Under the pieces are notes generated by a model that saw only the letters and a program-made list of their open reading frames with translations, did no database searches and had not been told where the DNA came from. Source: a candidate division WOR-1 bacterium RIFCSPHIGHO2_01_FULL_53_15 (GTDB lineage: Bacteria; Margulisbacteria; WOR-1; O2-12-FULL-45-9; XYB2-FULL-48-7). Taken from it: a stretch of 50,404 nucleotides of DNA. A program made the position numbers and the translations under genes. Below, piece after piece: positions 22,241 to 31,006 of this stretch (within the stretch, counting starts at the first letter, position 1; the number at the start of each line of letters is the position of its first letter). The stretch is taken from contig METM01000032.1 of assembly GCA_001772335.1 (NCBI GenBank), forward strand, positions 1 to 50,404, read 5' to 3'.

Positions 22241-22959
22241 AGCTCAAACTCATCGCCCAGATAAAATTTCTTGGCCTCTGCGCTCTCGGCGATCTCTTTT
22301 GAATTCCCGGCAACCAGGATCTCGCCCTTATGAATGATGTAAGCGCGATCGGTGATGGCCAACGTTTCGCGGACATTATGGTCGGTGATCAAAACGCCGA
22401 TCCCTTTTTCCTTCAGATGGCGGATGATCCCCTGCAGGTCGCCGACCGTCTTCGGGTCGATGCCGGTGAACGGCTCGTCCAGCAGGAGGAACGCTGGGCT
22501 GGTCGAAAGGGCCCGCGCGATCTCAACCCGGCGCTGTTCGCCGCCGGAGAGCGAGTACGCTTTTTGCTTTCTTAAATGAGTGACACCTAACTCCGCCAAC
22601 AAACCAACCAACCGACTTTCATATTCTTTCTTCGGGATCTCCGGCATCAGCTCCCAGAGGATGAGGATGTTCTCTTCCACGGTCAGTTTCCTGAAGATCG
22701 ACGCTTCCTGCGGCAGGTAACCGATGCCCAGGTGCGACCGCTTGTGCATCGGCAGGCGCGTGATCTCGTGATCGCCGAGATAAACATCGCCCTCATTTGG
22801 CTTGACCAGCCCGGTCACCATGTAAAACGTCGTCGTTTTCCCCGCTCCGTTCGGTCCTAACAGCCCGACCACTTCTCCCTGTTTAACCTCGATCGAAACA
22901 TGGTTAACGGCGATCTTCTTCCCGTATCTTTTGACTAACCTGTCTGTTTTGATGTAAAT
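22237..22959 (-). CDS. lptB: LPS export ABC transporter ATPase LptB, probable ATT start
   Basis: This 240-residue ATPase powers LPS transport. Motifs: Walker A GPNGAGKTT, Q-loop YLPQEASIFRKLTV, signature YSLSGGEQRRVEIARAL, Walker B FLLLDEPFTGIDP, H-loop ITDHNVRET. No ATG, GTG or TTG exists in frame before the Walker A region. The first such codon, GTG 22872, would delete the first beta-sheet ([29 protein letters not shown]), which is clearly conserved. ATT at 22959 gives the usual length and has GGAGGG nine bases upstream inside the end of trpD. The gene overlaps trpD by 25 bases. Confidence 0.9.
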   Translation of the reverse strand: MYIKTDRLVKRYGKKIAVNHVSIEVKQGEVVGLLGPNGAGKTTTFYMVTGLVKPNEGDVYLGDHEITRLPMHKRSHLGIGYLPQEASIFRKLTVEENILILWELMPEIPKKEYESRLVGLLAELGVTHLRKQKAYSLSGGEQRRVEIARALSTSPAFLLLDEPFTGIDPKTVGDLQGIIRHLKEKGIGVLITDHNVRETLAITDRAYIIHKGEILVAGNSKEIAESAEAKKFYLGDEFEL

Positions 22960-23957
22960 TGGATCAGTCCCTCCAGTTTATTTTTGGCCGCGCCGGAATC
23001 GATCGACCGCGCCGCTAATTTTATCCCTTCTTTCAGGTCTTTGGCCTTGCCGCCGACCACGATCGCCGCCGCCGCGTTGAGGACGACAACGTCGCGCTTC
23101 GGCCCGATCTCCTGGTTTTCTAAAATTCTTATGGCGATCTCCGCATTCTCCTGCGCCGACCCGCCGAGGATTGCCTCTCTGGGTTCGCGTTTGAAGCCGA
23201 CGTCCTCCGGCTTGATGAAATAATTCTCGATCCTGCCGTTCTTGAGATGGGAAACTTTCGTTTTTTCCGAGAGCGAGATCTCGTCAAGCCCGTCCATGCC
23301 GTGAACGACCAGGGCGTGCTTTGTCCCGAGATTTTTCAGGACCTCGGCCATCAGCTCGGTCAGCTCCGGCTTAAAAACGCCGAGCACCTGCGCCGAGGCC
23401 CGCGCCGGGTTGGTCAAAGGACCGAGAATATTGAAGACGGTGCGGATGCCGATCTCTTTCCTTGAGGGCCCGGCAAACCTCATCGCCTTGTGGAAATTCG
23501 GCGCGAAGATAAAACCGATGCCCACAGCGTCGATACATGCTTCAACTTTTTTCGGCTCGCTGTCGATCTTGACGCCTAACGCTTCTAACACATCGGCCGA
23601 GCCGCAGCGCGACGAGACCGAGCGGTTGCCGTGCTTGGCGATCGGGATGTCCGCGCCGGCCGCGACTAAAGCCGCCACCGTAGAAATATTAAAAGTGCCC
23701 GACAAATCGCCCCCGGTGCCGCAGGTATCAACAAGGTCCTTGGCGTGAGGATATATATTGACCGCGTGCTCGCGCATTTTTTCGGCCAGACCCGTGATCT
23801 CGTCAGCCGTCTCACCCTTCATCCGCAGAGCCGTAATAAGCGCGGCGATCTGGGAGGGGGTGGCGTTCCCCTGCAAGATAGTATCCATCGCCAGCGCCGC
23901 CTCTTCGCGGGTTAAATTTTGACACTCAACAACCTTCTTGATAGCTGTTTGAAGCAT
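22935..23957 (-). CDS. trpD: Anthranilate phosphoribosyltransferase
   Basis: TrpD transfers phosphoribosyl from PRPP to anthranilate in tryptophan synthesis. The 340-residue product has an N-terminal helical domain ([37 protein letters not shown]) and the phosphoribosyltransferase core. The core shows [17 protein letters not shown] (PRPP loop), [70 protein letters not shown] and [10 protein letters not shown]. The length is normal. It stands alone, without other trp genes, at the head of the lpt transcript. Its mRNA appears leaderless (promoter 23964-23992). Confidence 0.96.
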   Translation of the reverse strand: MLQTAIKKVVECQNLTREEAALAMDTILQGNATPSQIAALITALRMKGETADEITGLAEKMREHAVNIYPHAKDLVDTCGTGGDLSGTFNISTVAALVAAGADIPIAKHGNRSVSSRCGSADVLEALGVKIDSEPKKVEACIDAVGIGFIFAPNFHKAMRFAGPSRKEIGIRTVFNILGPLTNPARASAQVLGVFKPELTELMAEVLKNLGTKHALVVHGMDGLDEISLSEKTKVSHLKNGRIENYFIKPEDVGFKREPREAILGGSAQENAEIAIRILENQEIGPKRDVVVLNAAAAIVVGGKAKDLKEGIKLAARSIDSGAAKNKLEGLIQFTSKQTG

Positions 23958-23965
23958 GGTATAAT
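23938..23965 (+). promoter_or_regulatory. Promoter of glyQ-glyS, giving a leaderless mRNA
   Basis: TTGATA (23938-23943), 16-bp spacer, TATAAT (23960-23965). The glyQ GTG starts at 23972, seven bases after the -10 box, where transcription would normally begin. Its -10 overlaps the opposing trpD -10 in the palindrome TATAATTATA (23960-23969). Confidence 0.8.
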
Positions 23966-23992
23966 TATAGAGTGAAGCCGCTGAATTTTCAA
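23964..23992 (-). promoter_or_regulatory. Promoter of trpD, divergent from glyQ, leaderless
   Basis: On minus: TTGAAA (23992-23987), 17-bp spacer, TATAAT (23969-23964). The trpD ATG starts at 23957, seven bases past the -10 box. The -35 lies inside the glyQ coding sequence. Confidence 0.8.
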
Positions 23993-24823
23993 GAAATTAT
24001 TGCAAAATTAAACGAGTACTGGGCCGATCAGGGTTGTGTTATCCGCCAGCCGTATGACCTGGAAAAGGGAGCCGCCACGATGTCGCCGGCCACATTCTTC
24101 GGCGTCATGAGGGACAAGCCCTGCAATGTCGCCTATATCGATCCGGTCAGGCGGCCGACCGACGGCAGATACGGCGAAAACCCCAACCGCCTCTTCCACT
24201 ATTTTCAGTACCAGGTCATCATGAAGCCCTCGCCGCTCGACATTCAGGATCGATATTTAAATTCCCTGCGCGCTATCGGTATTGAACCGGCCAAGCATGA
24301 TGTTCGTTTTGTCGAAGACAACTGGGAATCGCCGACGCTCGGCGCCTGGGGAACCGGCTGGGAGGTCTGGGCGGAGGGGCTGGAGGTGACGCAGTTCACC
24401 TACTTCCAGCAGTGCGGCGGCTACGATTGCAAACCGGTCTCGGTCGAGATCACCTACGGCCTCGAGCGGCTCGCCATGTTCATCCAGAAAGTCGACAATG
24501 TCTTTGAGATAAGCTGGAATGATACTGCAAAATACGGCGACATCTACCTGCCGCAGGAGAGGGAACAGTCAAAATATAATTTTGAGACGGCCGACGTCGA
24601 GGCGGTCACTCTCCTTTTCGGCATCTATGAAAAAGAGGCCCGGCGCCTCCTGCAAAACGGCGAGACGATCCCCGCCTATGACTATATTTTAAAATGCTCG
24701 CACGCTTTTAACATCCTCGACGCCCGGGGCGCTGTCTCGGTTTCCGAAAGAATGGCTTATATATTGAGGATCAGAAAAATGGCAAGGAGCTGCGCGAAAT
24801 TATATGTCGAACGTCCTGCTTGA
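23972..24823 (+). CDS. glyQ: Glycine-tRNA ligase alpha subunit
   Basis: This is the catalytic subunit of the bacterial alpha2beta2 glycyl-tRNA synthetase. The 283-residue product begins at GTG 23972 ([29 protein letters not shown]). It contains class II motifs: [86 protein letters not shown], and [16 protein letters not shown] with the motif 3 arginine. It overlaps glyS by 20 bases. The start codon lies at the predicted transcription start, so no ribosome site exists. Confidence 0.97.
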   Translation: MKPLNFQEIIAKLNEYWADQGCVIRQPYDLEKGAATMSPATFFGVMRDKPCNVAYIDPVRRPTDGRYGENPNRLFHYFQYQVIMKPSPLDIQDRYLNSLRAIGIEPAKHDVRFVEDNWESPTLGAWGTGWEVWAEGLEVTQFTYFQQCGGYDCKPVSVEITYGLERLAMFIQKVDNVFEISWNDTAKYGDIYLPQEREQSKYNFETADVEAVTLLFGIYEKEARRLLQNGETIPAYDYILKCSHAFNILDARGAVSVSERMAYILRIRKMARSCAKLYVERPA

Positions 24824-26933
24824 GATCGGCTGTGAGGAAATCCCGGCGCGCTTTATGCCCGGCCTCCTCGCAGACCTGAAAAAGAAAGCGGCAGAGAAGC
24901 TCGCCCGCGAGCGGCTCGCCTTTGGCAAAATTGAAACGCTCGGCACCGCCCGCCGGCTTATTTTATATGTCGAAGATCTCGCCGCCAAACAACCGGATCT
25001 CACCGAAGAAGTCAGGGGCCCGATCGCCCAGGTCGCCTTCGACCCGTCCGGCAAACCGACGGCGGCGGCGCAGGGCTTCGCCAGGGCCCAGGGGACGGCG
25101 GTCGAAAACCTGACGGTGAAGACCGTCAACGGCAAGAATTTTGTTTTCGCCAGGGTCGTTCGCCGGGGCAAACCGACGGCCCGGCTCCTCAAAGCGGTTT
25201 TTCCGGAAATAATAACTTCGCTCTATCAGCCGCTCTCAATGCGCTGGGGCAATCTCGACTTTAAGTTCGTCCGGCCGATACATTCGATGCTTGCGGTTTA
25301 CGGTAAGCAAGTTATCAAATTTGAGTTAGCAGGGATTAAGTCCGGGCATAAGACCTTTAAACACCGCTATGTAGGGACGGGGCTTGTCCCCGTCCGAACC
25401 GGCGGACAACCACAAGGGTTGTCCCTACATTCATATAAACAGCAGCTCCTCAAGCTCGGCGTTATCGTCGACCAGAACGAACGGAAAGAGCTAATAAGAA
25501 AAGCGGTCGAGGCGGCGGCGCGGAAAGCCGGCGGGAAAGCCATTGTCAGCGAAGATCTCCTCGCCGAAGTGACTTATCTGGTCGAAAATCCTGTCGCCTA
25601 CATCGGCAAATTCAAGAAAGAATTCATCGATCTCCCCCAGGACGTCCTCATCACTTCGATGAAGAAGAACCAGAAATATTTTCCGCTGACCGGCGAACAG
25701 GGCCGCCTCCTGCCGAAGTTCGCCGTCGTGACCGACGGCTGCAAGAATCCAAAAGTCGCCGCCGGCAACGAAAAGGTCCTCTCGGCGCGCCTCGCCGACG
25801 CGCGCTTCTTCTTCGAGGAAGACAAGAAAGTGCCGCTCATGCTGCGCGTCGCCGATCTTGAAAAGGTCGCTTTCTTTGAGAAACTCGGCACCGTCTACAA
25901 CAAGGGCGAGCGGCTGGGCCAGCTGGTCGAGTGGCTCGGGAAAAAACTTCTGCTCGAAGAAGCCCCGGTCAAAAACGCCCGCCGGATCGCCCTGCTCTGC
26001 AAGGCGGACCTCACGACCAAAATGGTCTTTGAGTTCCCCGAACTGCAGGGGGTGATGGGCCGGGAATACGCGCTGCTCTCCGGCGAAGACCCCAACGTCG
26101 CGGCCGGCATTTTTGAACACTACCTGCCGCGGTTCGCCGAGGATGCACTGCCGCGGTCAACCGAAGGGACGCTGGTCGCCCTGGCCGACCGGCTCGATTC
26201 GATCGTCGGCGCCTTCTCGGCCGGCTTTATCCCGACCGGATCAGTTGACCCTTACGGCCTGCGGCGCGCCGCCCACGGCATTATCCGAATTATTCTTGAG
26301 AAAAAGATCGATGTTCAGCTTGATGAAGCGATCCGCCACAACTACAAACTCTTTGAGCCGATCTTTCTCGGCTACCTTTTCAACAAGGGGGAGACCGGTT
26401 ATCAGGACCTGCCCCGCATCAAGCAAGAGATCATCGACTTTTTCGTCGCCCGCCTGCGCCCGCTCATTCTCGAGATGGGGATCCGCTACGATGTCGCCGA
26501 CGCCGCGCTCTACGGCTTTAACGACGTCCTCGACGCGGTGGAAAAGGCGCGGGCGCTCAACCCTCTCCTTGGCGAACCGTGGCTGCCGGGGGTCGTCCTC
26601 TCCGCCGACAGATTATCACGACTGGCCGGCACCCCGCCCCGCGAACAGGTGCTCGAACACGACCTGGCCGAAAAAGGGGAAAAGGAGCTCTACGAGCTCT
26701 ACCTCAAGATCAACTGGTCGGTGACCGAAAAGATCAAGAGCGAGCGCTGGGCCGAGGCGGCGCTTGAGCTCTCAAAACTGACCGACCCGATCGAGACGTT
26801 TTTCGACAAGATCCTCGTCATGCACGAGGACCTGCGCCTGCGCGTCAACCGCCTGGCGCTCCTCAAGTCGCTCGAGAAGCTCTATCTCTCCGTCGCGGAT
26901 TTTCGCAAGATCGTCATCGAAGGCAAGAAATGA
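24804..26933 (+). CDS. glyS: Glycine-tRNA ligase beta subunit
   Basis: This beta subunit binds tRNA(Gly). The 709-residue length is normal. Recognisable blocks: [18 protein letters not shown] at the start, [122 protein letters not shown], and a C-terminal DALR-like anticodon domain ([15 protein letters not shown]). A 62-bp dispersed element is embedded in frame at 25369-25430 (about residues 189-209). It ends with ATGA, which starts the next gene. Confidence 0.97.
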   Translation: MSNVLLEIGCEEIPARFMPGLLADLKKKAAEKLARERLAFGKIETLGTARRLILYVEDLAAKQPDLTEEVRGPIAQVAFDPSGKPTAAAQGFARAQGTAVENLTVKTVNGKNFVFARVVRRGKPTARLLKAVFPEIITSLYQPLSMRWGNLDFKFVRPIHSMLAVYGKQVIKFELAGIKSGHKTFKHRYVGTGLVPVRTGGQPQGLSLHSYKQQLLKLGVIVDQNERKELIRKAVEAAARKAGGKAIVSEDLLAEVTYLVENPVAYIGKFKKEFIDLPQDVLITSMKKNQKYFPLTGEQGRLLPKFAVVTDGCKNPKVAAGNEKVLSARLADARFFFEEDKKVPLMLRVADLEKVAFFEKLGTVYNKGERLGQLVEWLGKKLLLEEAPVKNARRIALLCKADLTTKMVFEFPELQGVMGREYALLSGEDPNVAAGIFEHYLPRFAEDALPRSTEGTLVALADRLDSIVGAFSAGFIPTGSVDPYGLRRAAHGIIRIILEKKIDVQLDEAIRHNYKLFEPIFLGYLFNKGETGYQDLPRIKQEIIDFFVARLRPLILEMGIRYDVADAALYGFNDVLDAVEKARALNPLLGEPWLPGVVLSADRLSRLAGTPPREQVLEHDLAEKGEKELYELYLKINWSVTEKIKSERWAEAALELSKLTDPIETFFDKILVMHEDLRLRVNRLALLKSLEKLYLSVADFRKIVIEGKK
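25369..25430. repeat. 62-bp cruciform element in glyS (copy 2 of 2)
   Basis: ATGTAGGGAC..GTCCCTACAT termini and the same two inner stems as the polA copy; 60 of 62 bases are identical. It is read in the same frame and orientation, giving [20 protein letters not shown]. It lies between KTFKHRY and [21 protein letters not shown], a surface region where other GlyS proteins vary. Confidence 0.95.
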
Positions 26934-27817
26934 GAACCTCACCCCGTCACTCACTTCGTTCGTGCCACCCCTCTCCATCGAAGATGGAGAGGGGAATGAA
27001 TTCTCCGACGAAGTCGGAGAAGAAAGGGGTGAGGTGTATTTTGGCTTTTTGTATGTCTTTTGCCATGCTCGCTTCCGCTAACGCTTCCTTCATCAGCCTG
27101 CAAACCGGCCTCTCGGCCAAATACGAAAATAATGTTCTGAAAGTCAAGGTCTCGGTCATCAACAAAGGCGACGAGCCGGCTTACAATGTTGCGGCCGAGC
27201 TTATGGCCGGCAGCAAAAATGTCAGGGCTGAAAAGATGGCGGAGCTGCCGGTCAATTCAACTTATCAGGCCGAAATCGCCGTGCCGCTGTCGCTGAAAAC
27301 TCCGGGCGCCTACCCGCTGTCCCTTGCCATGCATTATACCGACGCCAACCAGTACCCCTTCACGGCGCTCATCGCCCAGACATATGTCAACGGCCAGGAA
27401 ACATCATCGCCGGTCTTTGGTCAGATCAGGCCGGCCTCATTCGCCAAAGAAGGGGAGCTTGAACTGTCACTCAAGAACAGCTCGGCCAAAGCGATCAAGC
27501 TGGCGACCTTCCTCTTGGCTCCGCGCGAGCTGACGCTTGATGTTGAAAAGAGCGAAATGAAACTTGCGCCGCGTTCCGAGACAAAGCAGAAGATCGTCGT
27601 CAAGAATTTCTCCGCCCTCGCCGGCTCGACCTACCAGGTCTTTGCCGTTTCGGAATTTGAAGACCAGGGACTGCACTATACCAGCTTGACTCCCGGCATA
27701 ATCAAGATCACTGCCGGCCAGGGCTTCTTCGGCCTGGGCTATTCGGCGGTCATTATCATCCTTGGTTTATTGACTGCGATTTTTATCGGGGCCCAGTTTT
27801 TCAACCGTGGGAAATAA
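26930..27817 (+). CDS. Exported protein with Ig-like domains and C-terminal membrane anchor
   Basis: A 295-residue protein. Residues 1-35 are encoded mostly by a family P palindrome. A signal peptide follows (CILAFCMSFAMLASANA, about 36-52). Two beta-sandwich domains of CARDB or NPCBM-associated type come next (LSAKYENNVLKVKVSVINKGDEPAYNVAAEL; EGELELSLKNSSAKAIKLATF). A single transmembrane helix ends the protein (FFGLGYSAVIIILGLLTAIFIGAQFF). The shape suits a periplasmic domain facing out from the inner membrane. The start at 26930 overlaps the glyS stop (ATGA). The in-frame ATG at 26996 is preceded by GGAGAGGGG and is an alternative. It overlaps the large membrane protein by 11 bases. Confidence 0.75.
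   Translation: MRTSPRHSLRSCHPSPSKMERGMNSPTKSEKKGVRCILAFCMSFAMLASANASFISLQTGLSAKYENNVLKVKVSVINKGDEPAYNVAAELMAGSKNVRAEKMAELPVNSTYQAEIAVPLSLKTPGAYPLSLAMHYTDANQYPFTALIAQTYVNGQETSSPVFGQIRPASFAKEGELELSLKNSSAKAIKLATFLLAPRELTLDVEKSEMKLAPRSETKQKIVVKNFSALAGSTYQVFAVSEFEDQGLHYTSLTPGIIKITAGQGFFGLGYSAVIIILGLLTAIFIGAQFFNRGK
26936..27034. repeat. CTCTCC palindromic repeat (family P), copy 3
   Basis: ACCTCACCCCGTCACTCACT is followed by the CCCCTCTCCATC..GATGGAGAGGGG hairpin, then ATGAATTCTCCGACGAAGTC (a TTCTCCGAC..GTCGGAGAA hairpin) and AAGAAAGGGGTGAGG. It is in the opposite orientation to copy 2 relative to the window but the same relative to the gene. It encodes MERGMNSPTKSEKKGVRC. Confidence 0.88.
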
Positions 27818-30314
27818 CTCTTCCCCGCCGTCGAAAAAATCTTTTCCCCTCTCCCTCTGGGAGAGGGGGGTCAGTTTAATGTCAGCGGGTGAGGGTTTCG
27901 CCGATCTCGTCGTCCTCGGCCTGATCGCGTTCTTTCTCTTGAGCTACTTCGAGCCCCAGCTGCTTTTATTAAAGACGACGATCAACGGCGGCGACACCGG
28001 CTCGCATTACCCGGCGGCGTTCCACCTCAAGGATTACTTGCTGCCCCACGGCAAGATCATGGGCTGGGACCAGGGCAATTACGCCGGCTATCCCCTCTTC
28101 TATCACTATTTTCCTCTGCCGTTCCTCTTGATGGCCTTTTTGAGCTTTTTTGTTTCGCTTGAAGTTTCATTTAAGCTAATAACCGTGCTGGGGATGTTCC
28201 TTCTGCCCGTCACAATTTACGCCGCTTTCCGTTTTTTAAGATATGCCTTCCCCGTTCCGATCTTTGCGGCCGTCTTTTCCCTCCCTTTTCTTTTCAACCA
28301 GGGCAATTCCATGTGGGGCGGCAATATACCAAGCACGCTGGCGGGAGAATTTTGCTACAGTTTGGGCCTGGCTTTCGTTCTCCTGCTGCTGGGTTCTCTC
28401 TATCGAGGAGTCAAGGAGCAAAAATTCCTGGTCTTCAACGCCCTCCTGATATTTTTGACCGGCCTCAGCCACGCCTACACGCTCATCTTCGCCCTGATCA
28501 TCGGCTCATTTTTCCTGTTGAGCGACTGGCGCCGCAACTGGAAATATCTATTGGGCGCGTACGCGCTCGGTTTTCTCCTGCTCGCCTTTTGGCTCCTGCC
28601 GGTCTTAGGCAATACGCCTTACACGACAACGTTCGTCTTTCGCTGGACGATCAATTCGCTCCTTGAAGTTTTCCCCCTCGTACTCATCCCCTTCATGGCG
28701 CTCGGCGTTGTCTCGGCCCTGTTTGAAAGACGGGACGAGCGGACGGCTTATTTTGTTTATCTTGCCCTCGCCTGCGTTTTTATTTATCTCGCCGGGCCCA
28801 ATATCGGCGTCCTGGATATCCGCTTCGTGCCGTTCTTTCAGCTGCTGCTCGCGATCTTTGGCGCCGTTGGCTTTGCCGCGCTCTTAAAAAACACGCGGGC
28901 CGCTTTTCTTCTGCCGCTCATTGTTTTTATCGTCGTCGCGGTCTGGGTCAATGCCAACACCACCTATATCCGCAGCTGGATCAACTGGAACTACGGCGGC
29001 TACGAGCAGAAAAACACCTGGCCCATCTTTCACGGGATCAACGAGTTCCTGAAAAATTCCAACGGCGGCCGGGTCGAATGGGAGCACGCGCCGGCCGACG
29101 AAGCGCTCGGTTCGATCCGCTCCTCGGAGACCCTCCCCTACTTCGCGAAACGGCAGACGCTTGAGGGGATCCACATGCTGGGCGCCATCTCGGCCCCTTT
29201 CGTTTTTTATATCGAGTCCGAGACCTCGTACCAGCCGTGCAATCCCCTGCAGGATTATTTCTACTCAACCTTCGATCTCAACGCGGGGAAGGAACATTTT
29301 AAGTTGTTCAATGTTTCGCACTTTGTCGTCCGTTCGCCGGAAGTTAAAGAGGCATTGAAAAGCCAGCCGGAGTTCAAGCTCGAAAAGAAAGTCGGCGAAT
29401 ATAATATCTACCGCCTGACGACAAATTCCGGCCGATATGTCGAACCGCTGGCCATTGAACCGGTCCTTTTGACGACCAATGACTGGCGCGATGTTTCTTA
29501 TCAGTGGTTCGCACACAGTGACCCGCAGGCTGTTTTTGTCGCGTTCAAGAAGAAGGCGGACGCCTTAGACCGCAAGCATTTTTCGCAGGTTGTCACTGAC
29601 CTATCACAGATAAAAAAATCGGGAACCGCGACGTGGAGGAGCAGGTTTCCAAGAGTGACAAGCGTCGTTTCGGACGAAACGATCGATATAGAAACATCCG
29701 AGCTCGGCCATCCTCTCCTGATCAAGGTTTCCTACCATCCCAATTGGCGCGTGAGCGGCGCGGATAGAGTTTATCTCGTTTCGCCGTCATTTATGCTGAT
29801 CTTTCCGACCGCTCACAAAGTCCATTTGAGTTTTGAAGCGGGGCCGCTGGGCCTGGCCGGCAAACTTTTCACGCTTTTAGGGATTGTTCTCGCCCTCGCC
29901 AGCCCGCGCTGGTCCGGCATTATTAAAACCGCGGCCGAGCCGGCGGCGATCAGCGGGCGACAATGGTTTTTCATCGGCTTGAGCGCGGCGTCTGCTCTCC
30001 TGATATTATTTTTGGCCGGTTCGGTCAGGACGCAGCCTCCCACACTGAGGCAGAGGAACGAAGCGGCTTTCAACCAGGCCGAAGCGCTGGTTAAGGCGAA
30101 TAAATTCAACGAGGGTGCGGTTCAGTTGCGGGCCTTCATTCAGGCCTATCCGGCCTCTTTCTGGACGCCGCAGGCCTACTTTGATCTCGCCTACTCCGAA
30201 AACAATCTCGGCAATAAACAGAGCGCGATCGCCATTTATAAAAAGATCATCCGTGACTTCCCCACGACCAGCTGGGCCAAATATTCCCGCGACCGCCTCA
30301 AGGAGCTTAAATGA
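27807..30314 (+). CDS. Large polytopic membrane protein, glycosyltransferase-like, with C-terminal TPR
   Basis: An 835-residue protein with about a dozen transmembrane helices (residues about 30-400, e.g. DLVVLGLIAFFLLSYF, GAYALGFLLLAFWLLPVLG). The first loop carries GDTGSHYPAAFHLKDYLLPHGKIMGWDQGNYAGYPLFYHYFPLPF, a motif typical of PF10131/GT-C-type polyprenyl-sugar transferases. A long extracytoplasmic domain follows, then helices near 690 and 735, and finally TPR-like repeats (QLRAFIQAYPASFWTPQAYFDLAYSENNLGNKQSAIAIYKKII). It probably attaches or modifies glycans. The start is GTG 27807. ATG 27879, after the repeat's GGAGAGGGGGG, is an alternative that keeps all helices. Confidence 0.8.
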   Translation: MGNNSSPPSKKSFPLSLWERGVSLMSAGEGFADLVVLGLIAFFLLSYFEPQLLLLKTTINGGDTGSHYPAAFHLKDYLLPHGKIMGWDQGNYAGYPLFYHYFPLPFLLMAFLSFFVSLEVSFKLITVLGMFLLPVTIYAAFRFLRYAFPVPIFAAVFSLPFLFNQGNSMWGGNIPSTLAGEFCYSLGLAFVLLLLGSLYRGVKEQKFLVFNALLIFLTGLSHAYTLIFALIIGSFFLLSDWRRNWKYLLGAYALGFLLLAFWLLPVLGNTPYTTTFVFRWTINSLLEVFPLVLIPFMALGVVSALFERRDERTAYFVYLALACVFIYLAGPNIGVLDIRFVPFFQLLLAIFGAVGFAALLKNTRAAFLLPLIVFIVVAVWVNANTTYIRSWINWNYGGYEQKNTWPIFHGINEFLKNSNGGRVEWEHAPADEALGSIRSSETLPYFAKRQTLEGIHMLGAISAPFVFYIESETSYQPCNPLQDYFYSTFDLNAGKEHFKLFNVSHFVVRSPEVKEALKSQPEFKLEKKVGEYNIYRLTTNSGRYVEPLAIEPVLLTTNDWRDVSYQWFAHSDPQAVFVAFKKKADALDRKHFSQVVTDLSQIKKSGTATWRSRFPRVTSVVSDETIDIETSELGHPLLIKVSYHPNWRVSGADRVYLVSPSFMLIFPTAHKVHLSFEAGPLGLAGKLFTLLGIVLALASPRWSGIIKTAAEPAAISGRQWFFIGLSAASALLILFLAGSVRTQPPTLRQRNEAAFNQAEALVKANKFNEGAVQLRAFIQAYPASFWTPQAYFDLAYSENNLGNKQSAIAIYKKIIRDFPTTSWAKYSRDRLKELK
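27842..27895. repeat. CTCTCC palindromic repeat (family P), copy 4
   Basis: CCCCTCTCCCTCTGGGAGAG GGGG hairpin with tail TCAGTTTAATGTCAGCGGGT GAGGG. The tail corresponds to TCGATTAACGACAGCGGGTGAGG of copy 2. It encodes FPLSLWERGVSLMSAGEG at the start of the membrane protein. The tail contains an ATG 12 bases after the G-run. Confidence 0.85.
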
Positions 30315-31006
30315 AGCCCTTCACGATCGTCGTACCGGCTTATAACGAAGAAGAGATCCTGGCGGACAATATCAAACAACTTACCTCATACCTCACACCC
30401 CATACCCTTTATGAGATCATCATCGTGAGCAACGGCTCAACCGACTCAACGGAGGCGATCGGCAGAGAACTGGAGAAGAAGTTCCCGCAGGTTCGGTCCT
30501 TCGCCCTGCCGGAAAAGAGTGTCGGCCGGGCGTTTAAGAAGGGTATTACCGAAGCAAAATACGAGCACATAATATTTATCGACGCCGACCTCTCGGCCGA
30601 TCTTGTCTTTATTTCCAAGGCGAATGACCTGCTGGATAAAAATGTCCTCGTTCTGGGCACCAAGATCGGCGGCCTCCAGAACCGCTCTCTCTTTCGCAAG
30701 CTTGGGAGTTTTGTCTTTTATCTCTCGGTTCTAACCATTATGGGCTTAAGATATGCCGATTACGCCCCGGGCGCCAAGGCCTACCGTAAGAGTTTTCTTG
30801 AAAAATATTTTAACTACATTGATGATTACACCAGCTTTGTCCTGAACCTGACTTTTATCGCTCATGTAAAAAAAGAACCGGTCGCCGAAGTCGCGATCGC
30901 CTGCGATGACCGCAGAATTAGCCGTTTCAACCTCTGGCGCGAGGCGGCCAGCAAATACCGCGGCCTCTTCACGCTTAAATTCAAGCAACTGACAGGGTCG
31001 CTGTGA
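30311..31006 (+). CDS. GT2-family glycosyltransferase
   Basis: A 231-residue GT-A fold enzyme, likely transferring a sugar from a nucleotide sugar to a polyprenyl phosphate (dolichol-phosphate-mannose-synthase-like). It shows FTIVVPAYNEEEIL at the N-terminus, IIIVSNGSTDSTEAI (nucleotide binding), FIDADLSAD (the DxD-type metal site, residues about 93-96) and LGTKIGG. A Pro/His-containing insert, LTSYLTPHTLYEI at residues 25-37, is encoded by a simple repeat. It overlaps the membrane protein stop (ATGA) and the next GT2 gene, so the three are translated together. No membrane helices were found beyond one weak hydrophobic stretch. Confidence 0.88.
   Translation: MKPFTIVVPAYNEEEILADNIKQLTSYLTPHTLYEIIIVSNGSTDSTEAIGRELEKKFPQVRSFALPEKSVGRAFKKGITEAKYEHIIFIDADLSADLVFISKANDLLDKNVLVLGTKIGGLQNRSLFRKLGSFVFYLSVLTIMGLRYADYAPGAKAYRKSFLEKYFNYIDDYTSFVLNLTFIAHVKKEPVAEVAIACDDRRISRFNLWREAASKYRGLFTLKFKQLTGSL
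30384..30408. repeat. CCTCATACCTCACACCCCATACCC repeat in the GT2 gene
   Basis: A pyrimidine-rich simple repeat of CATACC/CACACC units, encoding LTSYLTPHTL. Closely similar units (CCCCATACCTCACACCTC type) are found in accB at 42711-42740. Confidence 0.65.

Noticed and set aside
22237..22872. lptB starting at GTG 22872
   Set aside because: That start would remove the conserved first beta strands just before Walker A; an ATT start with GGAGGG fits better.
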